DNA of 64,000 bases from positions 248,001 through 312,000 of the forward strand of contig NZ_JABRWP010000003.1 of assembly GCF_013249045.1 (NCBI RefSeq), read 5' to 3'. The stretch is from Winogradskyella eckloniae. Lineage in GTDB: Bacteria; Bacteroidota; Bacteroidia; Flavobacteriales; Flavobacteriaceae. The notes beneath the pieces are model-generated. The model saw only the letters and a program-made list of their open reading frames with translations. It did not search any database and was not told where the DNA came from. Below are positions 25,451 through 34,278 of the stretch, one piece after another (the stretch's first letter is position 1; each line of letters opens with the position of its first letter). A program made the translations under genes and the position numbers.

Positions 25451-26152
25451 TTAATGACACTCCATTGCACTTGAAGCCATTTCAACTATTGGAGCAGGAG
25501 AGATGTAAGGAATTCCTAAGCCTAAACCGCGAAGAATAAATAAAACACCTATGCCAATGACAAAAACAGGAATCGCTTTTTGGATGTGTTGCTTTATGGT
25601 GGAATTTAAAAATTTACCCAAGTAAATAGCTGTGGTCATTAAAGGAATAGTACCAAAGCCAAATAAAACCATATACAAACTGCCTTCTAATAAACTACCT
25701 GTAGCAACTGCGCCAAAAACAGCCATATAGACCAAACCACATGGTAAAAATCCGTTGAGAAAACCAATAGTTAAAAAAGTGTCTGCTGTTTTCTTTTTAA
25801 GGGCTTTACCTAAAGATGATTTTACCTTAGAAATGAGTTTATATAAGGGTTTAGAAAGGTTGTATTTGCTAATTGTTTTATGTGGTAAAAGCACAATAAC
25901 AATCATTAAAAGCCCAATAACAATGGAGAGCTGTTGTTGCACTCCAAAAAGGTAAAAGCTTTTGCCTAAAATTCCAAAAACTAATCCGATAAGACTATAG
26001 GCTAAAAGTCGCCCAAAATGATAAATACCAATTTGACTTACTTTTTTAAATGAATTAGAACGGTCTACTGGTAGCATAAAGGCTATTGGTCCACACATGC
26101 CAACACAGTGTAAACTTCCCAATAAACCTAATATGAGTCCAGATACTAACAT
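25451..26152 (-). CDS. TauE/SafE-like six-span membrane protein of the cbb3 locus
   Basis: 233 residues, about six membrane spans, with conserved cysteine motifs SLHCVGMCGP (about 13-22) and NGFLPCGLVYMA (about 133-144), typical of the sulfite-exporter TauE/SafE-DsbD_2 type proteins found next to ccoGHIS genes. It ends in MECH, a possible metal-binding tail. A role in copper or thiol handling during cbb3 oxidase assembly is inferred from context. The start codon directly follows the ccoH stop codon. Confidence 0.82.
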   Translation of the reverse strand: MLVSGLILGLLGSLHCVGMCGPIAFMLPVDRSNSFKKVSQIGIYHFGRLLAYSLIGLVFGILGKSFYLFGVQQQLSIVIGLLMIVIVLLPHKTISKYNLSKPLYKLISKVKSSLGKALKKKTADTFLTIGFLNGFLPCGLVYMAVFGAVATGSLLEGSLYMVLFGFGTIPLMTTAIYLGKFLNSTIKQHIQKAIPVFVIGIGVLFILRGLGLGIPYISPAPIVEMASSAMECH

Positions 26153-26599
26153 TTAATAATTGATGTCTTTTTTAAATAAATAAGAATTAGCATTGTATTT
26201 CCAATCTATTTTAAGGTTCCAACGACCATCTAACAAACGATTGTCAGGTATGAGCAAAGTATGGTTAGACAATGAAATTGGCGTTTCAAAATCTAATTGC
26301 TTATTAGATGGTCTATATAGGAACACTTTTCCTTTTATATCCTTATATTCTAAATTGTTTGGAAATGAAATTAAAATGCCTTCTTTTGTTTTTTTCCACG
26401 TCACATTTGTGGATAAAGTTTTAGCGTGCTGTTCTTTATTAATATCATCTTGAAATTGTAATTCTTGACCATAATAGTCTTCAACCACCAAATCATGGTC
26501 ATATTTTTTATCTGTACTCATGCTAATTACAAAGTACATAATGAATGAAATAAAGCATGCAAATGCAATAACGATTGCTGTTCCCCAATTTAATTTCAT
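26153..26599 (-). CDS. ccoH: FixH/CcoH family cbb3 oxidase assembly protein
   Basis: 148 residues from ATG 26599 (MKLNWGTAIVIAF); an ATG five codons earlier is also in frame. One N-terminal membrane anchor (about 6-28) is followed by a periplasmic domain with VVEDYYGQELQFQDDINK, a FixH signature, and the beta-sandwich end LDGRWNLKIDWKYN. CcoH/FixH stabilises early cbb3 assembly intermediates. It lies between ccoG and the TauE/SafE-like gene. Confidence 0.88.
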   Translation of the reverse strand: MKLNWGTAIVIAFACFISFIMYFVISMSTDKKYDHDLVVEDYYGQELQFQDDINKEQHAKTLSTNVTWKKTKEGILISFPNNLEYKDIKGKVFLYRPSNKQLDFETPISLSNHTLLIPDNRLLDGRWNLKIDWKYNANSYLFKKDINY

Positions 26600-26643
26600 A
26601 ATTCTACTTCCCAATTGGGAACCTCCATTGTTTTGTTTGTTAT

Positions 26644-26660
26644 CCTGAATTTGTTTCAGG
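26644..26660. repeat. CCTGAA-TTTGT-TTCAGG dispersed repeat
   Basis: The 109-base gap between ccoG and ccoH contains TATCCTGAATTTGTTTCAGG, with arms CCTGAA/TTCAGG. The sequence resembles the widespread ATCCTGAACTTGTTTCAGG intergenic repeat. It may form an mRNA hairpin inside the cco transcript. Confidence 0.45.
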
Positions 26661-26708
26661 TTTTCATTTTTTTAATCAGCTTCTTTATAAAAGCAATTGC
26701 CTCGTGTT

Positions 26709-28133
26709 TTAATTAAAACTTCTTGGTCCCAAAAAGGTTACTGATGTAGTTTCAATTAATTCGCCATTACTATAAAGATCAATCATAACATCATTTTTGT
26801 CTCCAGAGAGATCACTCTGCTTCAGCTCTATAAATAATGTGCCTTCTGCGATACCTTGAGCATCTACTTTAAAAGTGTCTGATGTCGAGACCACATTAAT
26901 AGTTCCATCCCAACCTCGGAGTTTAAAGGCTAAATCATCTATGTTTTCTGACGTTTTATTAACCAGTTTAAACGTGTATACATTACTGATAATACCATTG
27001 TCTTTATGTTCGTAAAGTTGTCCTGGCAGACGTAAAATACGTGCTTCAACATCACTTCGTAATAAGAGCATGCCAGCCAAAATACCAACTAAAATGGTAA
27101 GTACAGCGATATAGCCCTTCATGCGAGCCGTAAGTTTAAAAGGCTCTTTTTTCTCAATTTCATCTTCGCTTGCAAATCGAATCAGCCCTTTTGGAAGATT
27201 AATGCTTTCCATAATATGGTCGCATTCATCTATACATGCGGTACAGTTAACACATTCTAATTGTGTACCGTTTCTAATGTCTATTCCTGTTGGACAAACA
27301 TTTACACATTGAGAACAATCAATACAATCGCCATGTCCTAAGGCGTCTCTATCTTCGTTTTTTCTGAATTTTTTTCTGCCATTTTCGGCTTCACCACGCT
27401 TATGATCATAGGCCACAACGATAGATTTATTGTCTAATAATACACCTTGTAAACGGCCATAAGGACAAGCTATAATACAAACTTGCTCTCTAAACCAAGC
27501 GAATATAAAATAGAATACTGCCGTAAATATGAGTAAAGGAATGAGTGTGCTTGTATGTTGTAAAGGGCCTTCAGTTATATATTTTATGAGTTTATCGCCT
27601 CCAATTAAATAGGCTAAAAATACATTAGCAATGACAAATGAAATAATTAAAAAGATAAACCATTTTAAAATACGTTTTCTAATTTTTTCAGCATCCCATT
27701 GTTGTCGAGCTAAACGCATTTGCTTATTACGGTCACCATCAATCCAATATTCAATGCGTCTAAAAACCATTTCTAAAAAGATGGTTTGAGGACAAATCCA
27801 TCCGCAAAAAACACGACCAAAGCCTACCGTAAATAGTGTTATAAAAATAACACCAATTAACATGGAGATTACAAAAAGATAGAAATCTTGTGGCCAAAAC
27901 GGAAAACCAAAAATATTGAAACGTCGTTCTAAAATATTAAATAATAGAAACTGATTACCATTGATTTTTATAAAAGGAGCAGCTAGTAAAAAGGCTAATA
28001 AAAAATAGCTAACGAGTTTGCGCTTTTCATAAAGTGGGCCAGAGGGTTTCTTAGGGAAAACCCATTTGCGTTTCCCTTCCTCATCAATGGTACCAATTGA
28101 ATCTCTAAATATTTCGTTATCTGGCGTTTCCAT
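26709..28133 (-). CDS. ccoG: cbb3 oxidase accessory ferredoxin-like membrane protein
   Basis: 474 residues. Several membrane spans (about 40-60, 85-110, 155-175, 190-210, 335-355) bracket cysteine motifs CGWICPQTIF, CIIACPYGRL and two 4Fe-4S ferredoxin motifs CIDCSQCVNVCP and CVNCTACIDECD. The C-terminal 120 residues form an Ig-like periplasmic domain (FixG C-terminal type). CcoG/RdxA acts as a cupric reductase supplying Cu(I) to the oxidase. It starts 21 bases after ccoP. Confidence 0.95.
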   Translation of the reverse strand: METPDNEIFRDSIGTIDEEGKRKWVFPKKPSGPLYEKRKLVSYFLLAFLLAAPFIKINGNQFLLFNILERRFNIFGFPFWPQDFYLFVISMLIGVIFITLFTVGFGRVFCGWICPQTIFLEMVFRRIEYWIDGDRNKQMRLARQQWDAEKIRKRILKWFIFLIISFVIANVFLAYLIGGDKLIKYITEGPLQHTSTLIPLLIFTAVFYFIFAWFREQVCIIACPYGRLQGVLLDNKSIVVAYDHKRGEAENGRKKFRKNEDRDALGHGDCIDCSQCVNVCPTGIDIRNGTQLECVNCTACIDECDHIMESINLPKGLIRFASEDEIEKKEPFKLTARMKGYIAVLTILVGILAGMLLLRSDVEARILRLPGQLYEHKDNGIISNVYTFKLVNKTSENIDDLAFKLRGWDGTINVVSTSDTFKVDAQGIAEGTLFIELKQSDLSGDKNDVMIDLYSNGELIETTSVTFLGPRSFN

Positions 28134-28154
28134 TTTTCTATTAAATAACTATTA

Positions 28155-29132
28155 TTAGTTATTTGATACTTCCGTTTTAGCAGTTTCTACGTTATTTTCA
28201 ATTGAATCTTCGACATTATTTTCTGAAGATTCTGAATCTGTACTTTCGGCATTGTCATCAATCCAAATTTCGCCTTCAGGAGCTTTTGGTTCTGCTGGTG
28301 TTGTACCTTGAAACTGTAAAACATAACTGGCTACTTGCGCAATCTCTAAAGGACTCAAGCCTTCTTTTTTCCAGGATATCATACCTTTACCATCTCGTCC
28401 ACCTTCAGAAACAGTTTTAAAAACATTTTTAATTCCACCACCTAAAATCCAATGCTTATCGGTAAGGTTGGGACCAATACTTCCGCCACCATCTGCTTTA
28501 TGACAAGCCACACAGTTAGATTCAAATAGTTTCTTACCTGCATTTAAGTCTGAGGCTTCAGTTAAAAGTTCTACCGTATTAAAATCTACTAGTCCTTTTG
28601 CGGTTTTTTTGTATTCTTCTATAGCTGCATTTGCCTCTGCGTATTCTATTTCATATTCAACAAATTGGTCATCTGCATTTAAGACATGGTAACGGACCAT
28701 ATAAATTACAGCGAAGACAATTGAAATATAGAAACTGTAAATCCACCAAGGTGGTAAATTGTTATCTAATTCTTTTATACCATCATAATTATGGTCTAGT
28801 ATAATTTCGCCTTCTTCTTCAATTGGTTTTTGGTTTCCAAGTAATTTTAAATAAATGGCTTTTAGTTTTGTAAATTCAGGTGTTTTAGTTCGGGAAGCGA
28901 CATATCTTTTTTTAGCGTCTTCATCTAAACTTTGAAAAAGAATATTATCCATAGAACTCACAATGCCTTCAATAGCAATTAATACTAATAGTACCAATAT
29001 TAAGAAGAGTAGAATAACAGGCTGCTCAATAAAAGCAGGTTTGTCTCCAGAATCTACAAAGTATTCTATGAGTCCTGCTATGGCAAAAAAGATAACAGGT
29101 ACTCTAATGTATGATGGGATTAAATGTCTCAT
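28155..29132 (-). CDS. ccoP: cbb3 oxidase subunit CcoP, mono-haem form
   Basis: 325 residues with two membrane spans before the CcoP linker (about 12-30, 38-58) and one in DNNLPPWWIYSFYISIVF, then a single cytochrome c domain (about 195-275) with CVACHK and a distal Met in GKGMISWKK. Classic proteobacterial CcoP has two CxxCH motifs; only one exists here, so this is a mono-haem variant. The last 40 residues are acidic and low-complexity (AESTDSESSENNVEDS). The start overlaps the ccoQ stop by four bases (ATGA). Confidence 0.93.
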   Translation of the reverse strand: MRHLIPSYIRVPVIFFAIAGLIEYFVDSGDKPAFIEQPVILLFLILVLLVLIAIEGIVSSMDNILFQSLDEDAKKRYVASRTKTPEFTKLKAIYLKLLGNQKPIEEEGEIILDHNYDGIKELDNNLPPWWIYSFYISIVFAVIYMVRYHVLNADDQFVEYEIEYAEANAAIEEYKKTAKGLVDFNTVELLTEASDLNAGKKLFESNCVACHKADGGGSIGPNLTDKHWILGGGIKNVFKTVSEGGRDGKGMISWKKEGLSPLEIAQVASYVLQFQGTTPAEPKAPEGEIWIDDNAESTDSESSENNVEDSIENNVETAKTEVSNN

Positions 29133-29314
29133 ATCTCAGTATGGTTTTGGTTGTCTAATGGTATGTTACTAACGGTTGTTATATAATCTTTTTTAGCTGT
29201 GATTACCCAATAGAATAACACCACAAAAAAGACGAAGAATATAAGAAGTGATATCATTGGGTATATCTCTATGCCAGTGATACTTTCCATGTGGTTTTTT
29301 ACAAATTTTAACAT
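29129..29314 (-). CDS. ccoQ: Small cbb3 oxidase subunit (CcoQ-like)
   Basis: 61 residues, one membrane span (IYPMISLLIFFVFFVVLFYWV, about 18-38) and a short cytosolic tail. Size, topology and position between ccoNO and ccoP identify it as the CcoQ/subunit IV equivalent, which stabilises the complex. There is ATGA coupling to ccoP. Confidence 0.85.
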   Translation of the reverse strand: MLKFVKNHMESITGIEIYPMISLLIFFVFFVVLFYWVITAKKDYITTVSNIPLDNQNHTEI

Positions 29315-29319
29315 GCTGC

Positions 29320-31527
29320 TTAGTTTTTAGAATTTTCTTCTATTATATCTTTTACTTTTATATCTGTGCCTAAGCGCTGTAAATAAGCGATTAAGGCAAC
29401 AATCTCTCTATTTCGCATTTCTACAAAATCTGCTCCTGCGGCTGCTTTATCAGCTTCATAAGAGGCTACAAAATCTGGATTACTATATAAGTTTTTTTCA
29501 ATTTGTGTGCCCTGTTCTAGCATTGCTGATTGCGCGTTTGCAATATCTTCTTCTGTATATGGTACACCTAAGGCTACCATTGTTTCCATTTTCTTTTCAG
29601 TCATGGATTTATCGAGTTTAGCACCTTCACCAACGATTAACCATTTGTAGGAAGGCATTATTGAACCTGTTGAGGTACTCTGAGGATCGTACATATGATT
29701 AAAGTGCCAGTTGTCTGAGTATTTTCCTCCAAGTCGATGCAAATCTGGTCCAGTACGCTTACTTCCCCAAAGGAATGGATGATCGTACACAAATTCTCCT
29801 GCTTTAGAGTATTCGCCATAACGTGCAACTTCTGATCTAAATGGACGTACCATCTGAGAGTGGCAACCTACACAACCTTCTCTTATATAAAGGTCTCTAC
29901 CTTCTAATTCTAATGGTGTATAAGGTTTTACACTGGTTATGGTAGGTATATTAGATTTTACAACAATCGTTGGTACAATTTGTACGATACCACCAATTAA
30001 AATGGCAATGGTTGCATATATGGTTAATTGAATTGGTTTACGCTCTAACCAGGTGTGCCATCCTTCTCCAGATACGCGCTTTTTTGATACACGTTTTAAT
30101 GCTGGAGCTTCTGCTAACTCATCGGTTACTTTGTGCTCAGATTTTGCAATCGTCATAATCACATTATAAACTAAAATGAGCATACCAGTAATGTATAGCG
30201 TTCCGCCAATAGCACGCATCCAATACATTGGCATAATTTCGGTTACAGTTTCTAAAAAGTTACCATAAACTAATGTGCCATCTGGATTAAATTGTTTCCA
30301 CATACTTGCTTGAGCAAAACCTGCAACATACATTGGTAATGCGTATAACATAATTCCTAAAGTGCCAATCCAAAAATGAACATTAGCCAATCCTATAGAG
30401 TATAGTTTTGTTTTAAATAATTTTGGGATGAGGTAATAAATCATACCAAAGGCTAAGAAACCATTCCAAGCTAATGCACCAACGTGAACGTGTGCAATAA
30501 TCCAATCCGTAAAGTGCGCAATGGCATTTACGTTTTTAAGTGATAACATCGGACCTTCAAACGTGGCCATACCGTAACCAGTAATAGCTACAACCATAAA
30601 TTTTAAAACGGGATCTGTACGTACTTTATCCCAAGCTCCACGTAAGGTCAGCAATCCGTTAATCATTCCACCCCAAGAAGGCATTAATAACATTACCGAG
30701 AAGGCAACGCCTAAGTGCTGAGCCCATTCTGGTAATGCTGTGTATAATAAGTGGTGTGGTCCTGCCCAAATATAGATAAAGATCAATGACCAAAAGTGAA
30801 CAATAGATAATCTATAAGAATACACAGGTCTATTAGCCGCTTTAGGAACAAAATAGTACATTAACCCTAAAAATGGTGTCGTTAAGAAAAACGCAACTGC
30901 ATTATGTCCGTACCACCACTGAACCAATGCATCTTGTACACCTGCGTAAACAGAATAACTTTTCATGCCAGATAAACTTACAGGGAGTTCTAAACTATTA
31001 AAAATATGAAGTACAGCTACAGTTACAAAGGTGGCTAAGTAAAACCAAATGGCAACATATAAGTGACGTTGACGACGTTTTAAAATCGTCGCAATCATAT
31101 TGATACCAAAAACAACCCAAACGACAGCGATGGCGATATCAAAAGGCCATTCTAATTCGGCATATTCTTTTGATGTTGTATAACCTAAAGGTAAAGTAAT
31201 CGCGGCTCCAACAATGATAAGTTGCCATGCCCAAAAATTGATATTGCTTAAAGCATCACTAAACATTCTCGCTTTTAATAAACGTTGTAATGAATAATAA
31301 ACGCCTGCAAAAATGGCATTACCAACAAAGGCAAAGATGACTGCGTTGGTGTGTAATGGTCTTAAACGCCCAAAACTTAACCATGATATTCCATCGGTCA
31401 TGTTTGGGAATAAGAACATAAAAGCCAAAATAAGACCTACGAGCATACCTACAACTCCCCAAAGAATTGTTGCATAGAGGAATTTTTTAACGATTTTGTT
31501 ATCGTAATAGAATTGTTGCATTTCCAT
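29320..31527 (-). CDS. ccoNO: Fused cbb3 cytochrome oxidase subunits I and II (CcoN-CcoO)
   Basis: 735 residues. Residues 1 to about 480 are CcoN: twelve or so spans, with HTNAVIFAFVG (low-spin haem b ligand), WWYGHNAVAFFL and WAGPHHLLYTALPEW (Cu-B ligands) and HVHVGALAWNGF (haem ligands). After a basic linker and one span (about 505-525), residues 530-735 are CcoO, a mono-haem cytochrome c with CVGCHSQMVRPF and the distal Met in GSIMPSY. This is the proton-pumping, high-affinity O2-reducing core. The N-O fusion is found in Bacteroidota; in proteobacteria these are separate genes. Confidence 0.97.
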   Translation of the reverse strand: MEMQQFYYDNKIVKKFLYATILWGVVGMLVGLILAFMFLFPNMTDGISWLSFGRLRPLHTNAVIFAFVGNAIFAGVYYSLQRLLKARMFSDALSNINFWAWQLIIVGAAITLPLGYTTSKEYAELEWPFDIAIAVVWVVFGINMIATILKRRQRHLYVAIWFYLATFVTVAVLHIFNSLELPVSLSGMKSYSVYAGVQDALVQWWYGHNAVAFFLTTPFLGLMYYFVPKAANRPVYSYRLSIVHFWSLIFIYIWAGPHHLLYTALPEWAQHLGVAFSVMLLMPSWGGMINGLLTLRGAWDKVRTDPVLKFMVVAITGYGMATFEGPMLSLKNVNAIAHFTDWIIAHVHVGALAWNGFLAFGMIYYLIPKLFKTKLYSIGLANVHFWIGTLGIMLYALPMYVAGFAQASMWKQFNPDGTLVYGNFLETVTEIMPMYWMRAIGGTLYITGMLILVYNVIMTIAKSEHKVTDELAEAPALKRVSKKRVSGEGWHTWLERKPIQLTIYATIAILIGGIVQIVPTIVVKSNIPTITSVKPYTPLELEGRDLYIREGCVGCHSQMVRPFRSEVARYGEYSKAGEFVYDHPFLWGSKRTGPDLHRLGGKYSDNWHFNHMYDPQSTSTGSIMPSYKWLIVGEGAKLDKSMTEKKMETMVALGVPYTEEDIANAQSAMLEQGTQIEKNLYSNPDFVASYEADKAAAGADFVEMRNREIVALIAYLQRLGTDIKVKDIIEENSKN

Positions 31528-31537
31528 ATTAAAAAAA

Positions 31538-31723
31538 TTAGTCGGTTTTTGTTTGTTTTGATGTGTTGTTGTGTTCTTTTACAAGTTCGTCTTCAAAGAG
31601 CATGCGTACAGAAGGTGTGTAGTCATCGTCATATTGACCAGATCTAACTGCCATTATAAAAATGACAAAGAAAGTGACGCCAACAATGACGCTAACAGTT
31701 AATAAAATATAAATAACACTCAT
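31538..31723 (-). CDS. ccoS: cbb3 oxidase maturation protein CcoS
   Basis: 61 residues: one N-terminal span (IYILLTVSVIVGVTFFVIFI) and a tail with SGQYDDDYTPSVRMLFEDE, the CcoS signature. CcoS is required for inserting cofactors into CcoN. It is the first gene of the cco operon, with a leader of only about 15 bases from the predicted start of transcription. Confidence 0.92.
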   Translation of the reverse strand: MSVIYILLTVSVIVGVTFFVIFIMAVRSGQYDDDYTPSVRMLFEDELVKEHNNTSKQTKTD

Positions 31724-31742
31724 ACCTACTGAAGTTATGGTT

Positions 31743-31789
31743 CAAAATTACGTTTCAACGCGTTGGTAAAACATGACATTTATCATGTT
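31743..31789 (-). promoter_or_regulatory. FNR-like box and -7 element of the cco operon
   Basis: The palindrome AACATGAC-N4-ATCATGTT (31770-31789) has one mismatch. On the minus strand TAATTTTG occupies 31750-31743, the very same -7 sequence as at hemN and at the same 29.5-bp distance from the palindrome centre. The site begins right after the ccoI stop codon at 31797, so ccoI and the cco operon can be separately controlled. Confidence 0.78.
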
Positions 31790-31796
31790 GCATTTA

Positions 31797-34172
31797 TTAT
31801 TTTAATTTTCTACCTAAAAAATTGGTAGCAACAGTTGTAAAAACAACGATACTAATGGAGCTTAATGGCATAAGAATGGCGGCAACGACAGGTTCTAATT
31901 GTCCTGTTACTGCAAAATATAAGCCTATGACGTTATAAATAAATGACAGAACAAAGCTCCATTTAATAATTTTTATGGCCGATTTTGAAGCGGTTATGTA
32001 CGCGTATAATTCCTCGAATTTGGTGGCATCTAAAATGGCATCACAAGCTGGCGAAAACACATTCACATCTTCAGAAATAGCAATGCCAACATCACTTTGG
32101 GCTAAAGCACCTGCATCATTAAGACCATCTCCTACCATTAATACTTTAGCACCTTCGGATTGATGGTATTTGATAAAATCGAGTTTATCTTCTGGTTTTT
32201 GATTAAAAATGAGTTTGGTTTTGGCTGGCAGTAATTTTTTTAAATTCTCACGTTCGCCTTCGTTATCGCCAGATAGAATGACCAAATCAAACTGTTGCTT
32301 TAGTTGATTAAATAATTTTGAAACGCCCTTTCTATAACTGTTATAAAACGTAAATTTTCCTTTATAAACGTTGTTACTACTAACATGAACTGTAGTGTTT
32401 AATAGCGCTGTATCATTAGGATTACCAACAAAGCTAGCCGAACCAATTTTCATGTTTACAGCGTTGTGTTTCGCTTCAATACCTTTGCCAATGTGTTCTT
32501 CAAAAGCATCAAGTGTTACGATATTATTTTCTTTTAAAACCTTATATAATGTTCTGCTCAATGGATGATTAGAACCTCTTAGTGAATTTTTAAGCACTAC
32601 GTTTTCAGAATCAGATAACATATCGCCATCATATTCAGCTTTACTTTCTTTATTGGAGGTTATGGTTCCTGTTTTATCAAAAATTACCGTGTTAATTTGG
32701 GCAAGTTGCTCAATAACACTAGCGTTTTTTACATAAAATTTTTGTTTCCCAAAGATTCTAAGAAGGTTGCCAAACGTAAATGGTGCAGAAAGAGCAATTG
32801 CGCAAGGGCATGCTATTATTAATACTGCGGTAAAAACATTCATGGCTTTGCTGGCATCAGTGATTAGCCAAAAAATAGTGGCAATGACCGCAATACTTAA
32901 TAATGTAATTGTAAAATGCCTACTAATTGTATTTGTAATAGAGGTAAAACCATCTGCTTTATTTTTATTAAAAACATCATTACTCCATAATTGTGTGAGG
33001 TAACTTTGCTCTACAGACTTTAGTGCTTCCATTTCTATTACGCCTTTGGTTTGTTTACCACCAGCAAAGAGTTTGTCACCAGACTGTTTAGAAACCGCTT
33101 GCGATTCGCCAGTCACAAAACTGTAATCTATTTTAGCATTTCCATTGATTAATATACCATCTACAGGAATTAATTCTTCATTTCTAATAAGAATTCGGTC
33201 GCCTTTTTCTATGTCGTAAACTTGAATAGAATTTTCGTTTCCGTCATTATCTATCTTAGTGATTGCAATAGGGAAGTAAGACTTATAATCGCGCTCAAAT
33301 GAGAGAAACTCGTATGTTTTTTGTTGAAAGAATTTACCAACCAAAAGAAAGAAAACCAAACCTGCGAGACTATCAAAAAATCCTGAACCCAAATCGAACA
33401 TGATTTCTATAGTACTTCGAATAAACAGTACGGAAACGCCTAAAGCAATCGGTACATCAATATTAAGAAGCTTTGCTCTAAGGCCTTTAAAAGCTGAAAT
33501 GTAATAATCTTGAGCAGCATAAAATACTATAGGTAATGACAAGGCAAACATTAACCAACGGAATAAGGGTTTGTATTGTTCTAGCCAAAATTCATTGACT
33601 TCAAAATACTCAGGAAACGATAAGAACATAATATTTCCAAAGCCAAAAGCGGCAACACCAAGTTTGTATATTAACGTTCTGTTAATTTGCTTTTTACTAG
33701 AGTTAAAATCGTCTAAACTAATATAAGGTTCATAACCAATAGAACTCAATAATAAGACTACGGATTTTAAATTGGTCGTTTCGGAATTATATGTAACACG
33801 TACTGTCTTTTTTCCAAAATTAACTTGAGAGTCTGATATATTAGGATTGAGTTTATTTAAATTTTCAAGTATCCAAATACAAGAACTACAGTGAATATGC
33901 GGAATGTAAAGCGTAGTAATTTCTATAGAATCGCTTCTAAATTCCGTTAGTTTTTCAATAATATTGTCTTGCGTTAGAAAATCGTATTTGCCATCAATTT
34001 CTTTTGGGATGGCACCAGGCGAATTCTGTAAATCGTAATAACATGTTAAGTCGTTCGCGTTAAAAATCTCAAAAACAGTTTTACAGCCATTACAGCAGAA
34101 TGATTTTTCTTGAAATGTTATAGGATGATTCCCACAGTCATCACCACAATGAAAACACGTGTTGTTTTTCAT
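31797..34172 (-). CDS. ccoI: CcoI/FixI-type copper-transporting P-type ATPase
   Basis: 791 residues. An N-terminal cysteine-rich region (CFHCGDDCGN, FCCNGCKTVF; residues 5-40) is followed by a heavy-metal-associated domain with HCSSCIW (about 93-99). Eight spans, the metal-site motif ACPCAIALS, phosphorylation motif DKTGTIT and hinge GDGLNDAGAL are all present. The protein is a P1B ATPase that exports Cu(I) for cbb3 oxidase assembly rather than detoxification, as judged by neighbours ccoNOQP, ccoG, ccoH and ccoS. It is divergent from fnr and shares its palindrome. Confidence 0.93.
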   Translation of the reverse strand: MKNNTCFHCGDDCGNHPITFQEKSFCCNGCKTVFEIFNANDLTCYYDLQNSPGAIPKEIDGKYDFLTQDNIIEKLTEFRSDSIEITTLYIPHIHCSSCIWILENLNKLNPNISDSQVNFGKKTVRVTYNSETTNLKSVVLLLSSIGYEPYISLDDFNSSKKQINRTLIYKLGVAAFGFGNIMFLSFPEYFEVNEFWLEQYKPLFRWLMFALSLPIVFYAAQDYYISAFKGLRAKLLNIDVPIALGVSVLFIRSTIEIMFDLGSGFFDSLAGLVFFLLVGKFFQQKTYEFLSFERDYKSYFPIAITKIDNDGNENSIQVYDIEKGDRILIRNEELIPVDGILINGNAKIDYSFVTGESQAVSKQSGDKLFAGGKQTKGVIEMEALKSVEQSYLTQLWSNDVFNKNKADGFTSITNTISRHFTITLLSIAVIATIFWLITDASKAMNVFTAVLIIACPCAIALSAPFTFGNLLRIFGKQKFYVKNASVIEQLAQINTVIFDKTGTITSNKESKAEYDGDMLSDSENVVLKNSLRGSNHPLSRTLYKVLKENNIVTLDAFEEHIGKGIEAKHNAVNMKIGSASFVGNPNDTALLNTTVHVSSNNVYKGKFTFYNSYRKGVSKLFNQLKQQFDLVILSGDNEGERENLKKLLPAKTKLIFNQKPEDKLDFIKYHQSEGAKVLMVGDGLNDAGALAQSDVGIAISEDVNVFSPACDAILDATKFEELYAYITASKSAIKIIKWSFVLSFIYNVIGLYFAVTGQLEPVVAAILMPLSSISIVVFTTVATNFLGRKLK

Positions 34173-34200
34173 ATTTATTTTTGCTCAATTATACCTGCAA

Positions 34201-34260
34201 CAAAAGTCACAATAGAACTGATTTTAAACTATGATATTTGTCATGTTTTGACTAACTTTG
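34201..34260. promoter_or_regulatory. Shared FNR-like box with -7 elements for ccoI and fnr
   Basis: The imperfect palindrome is ACTATGAT-N4-GTCATGTT (34228-34247). On the minus strand GACTTTTG (34208-34201), one base off TAnnTTTG, lies 29.5 bp from the centre, as at hemN and ccoS, predicting activation of ccoI. On the plus strand TAACTTTG (34253-34260) lies only 15.5 bp from the centre, so a bound regulator would cover the -33 region of fnr, predicting self-repression. Confidence 0.65.
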
Positions 34261-34278
34261 AAATCAACCATTTTTATT

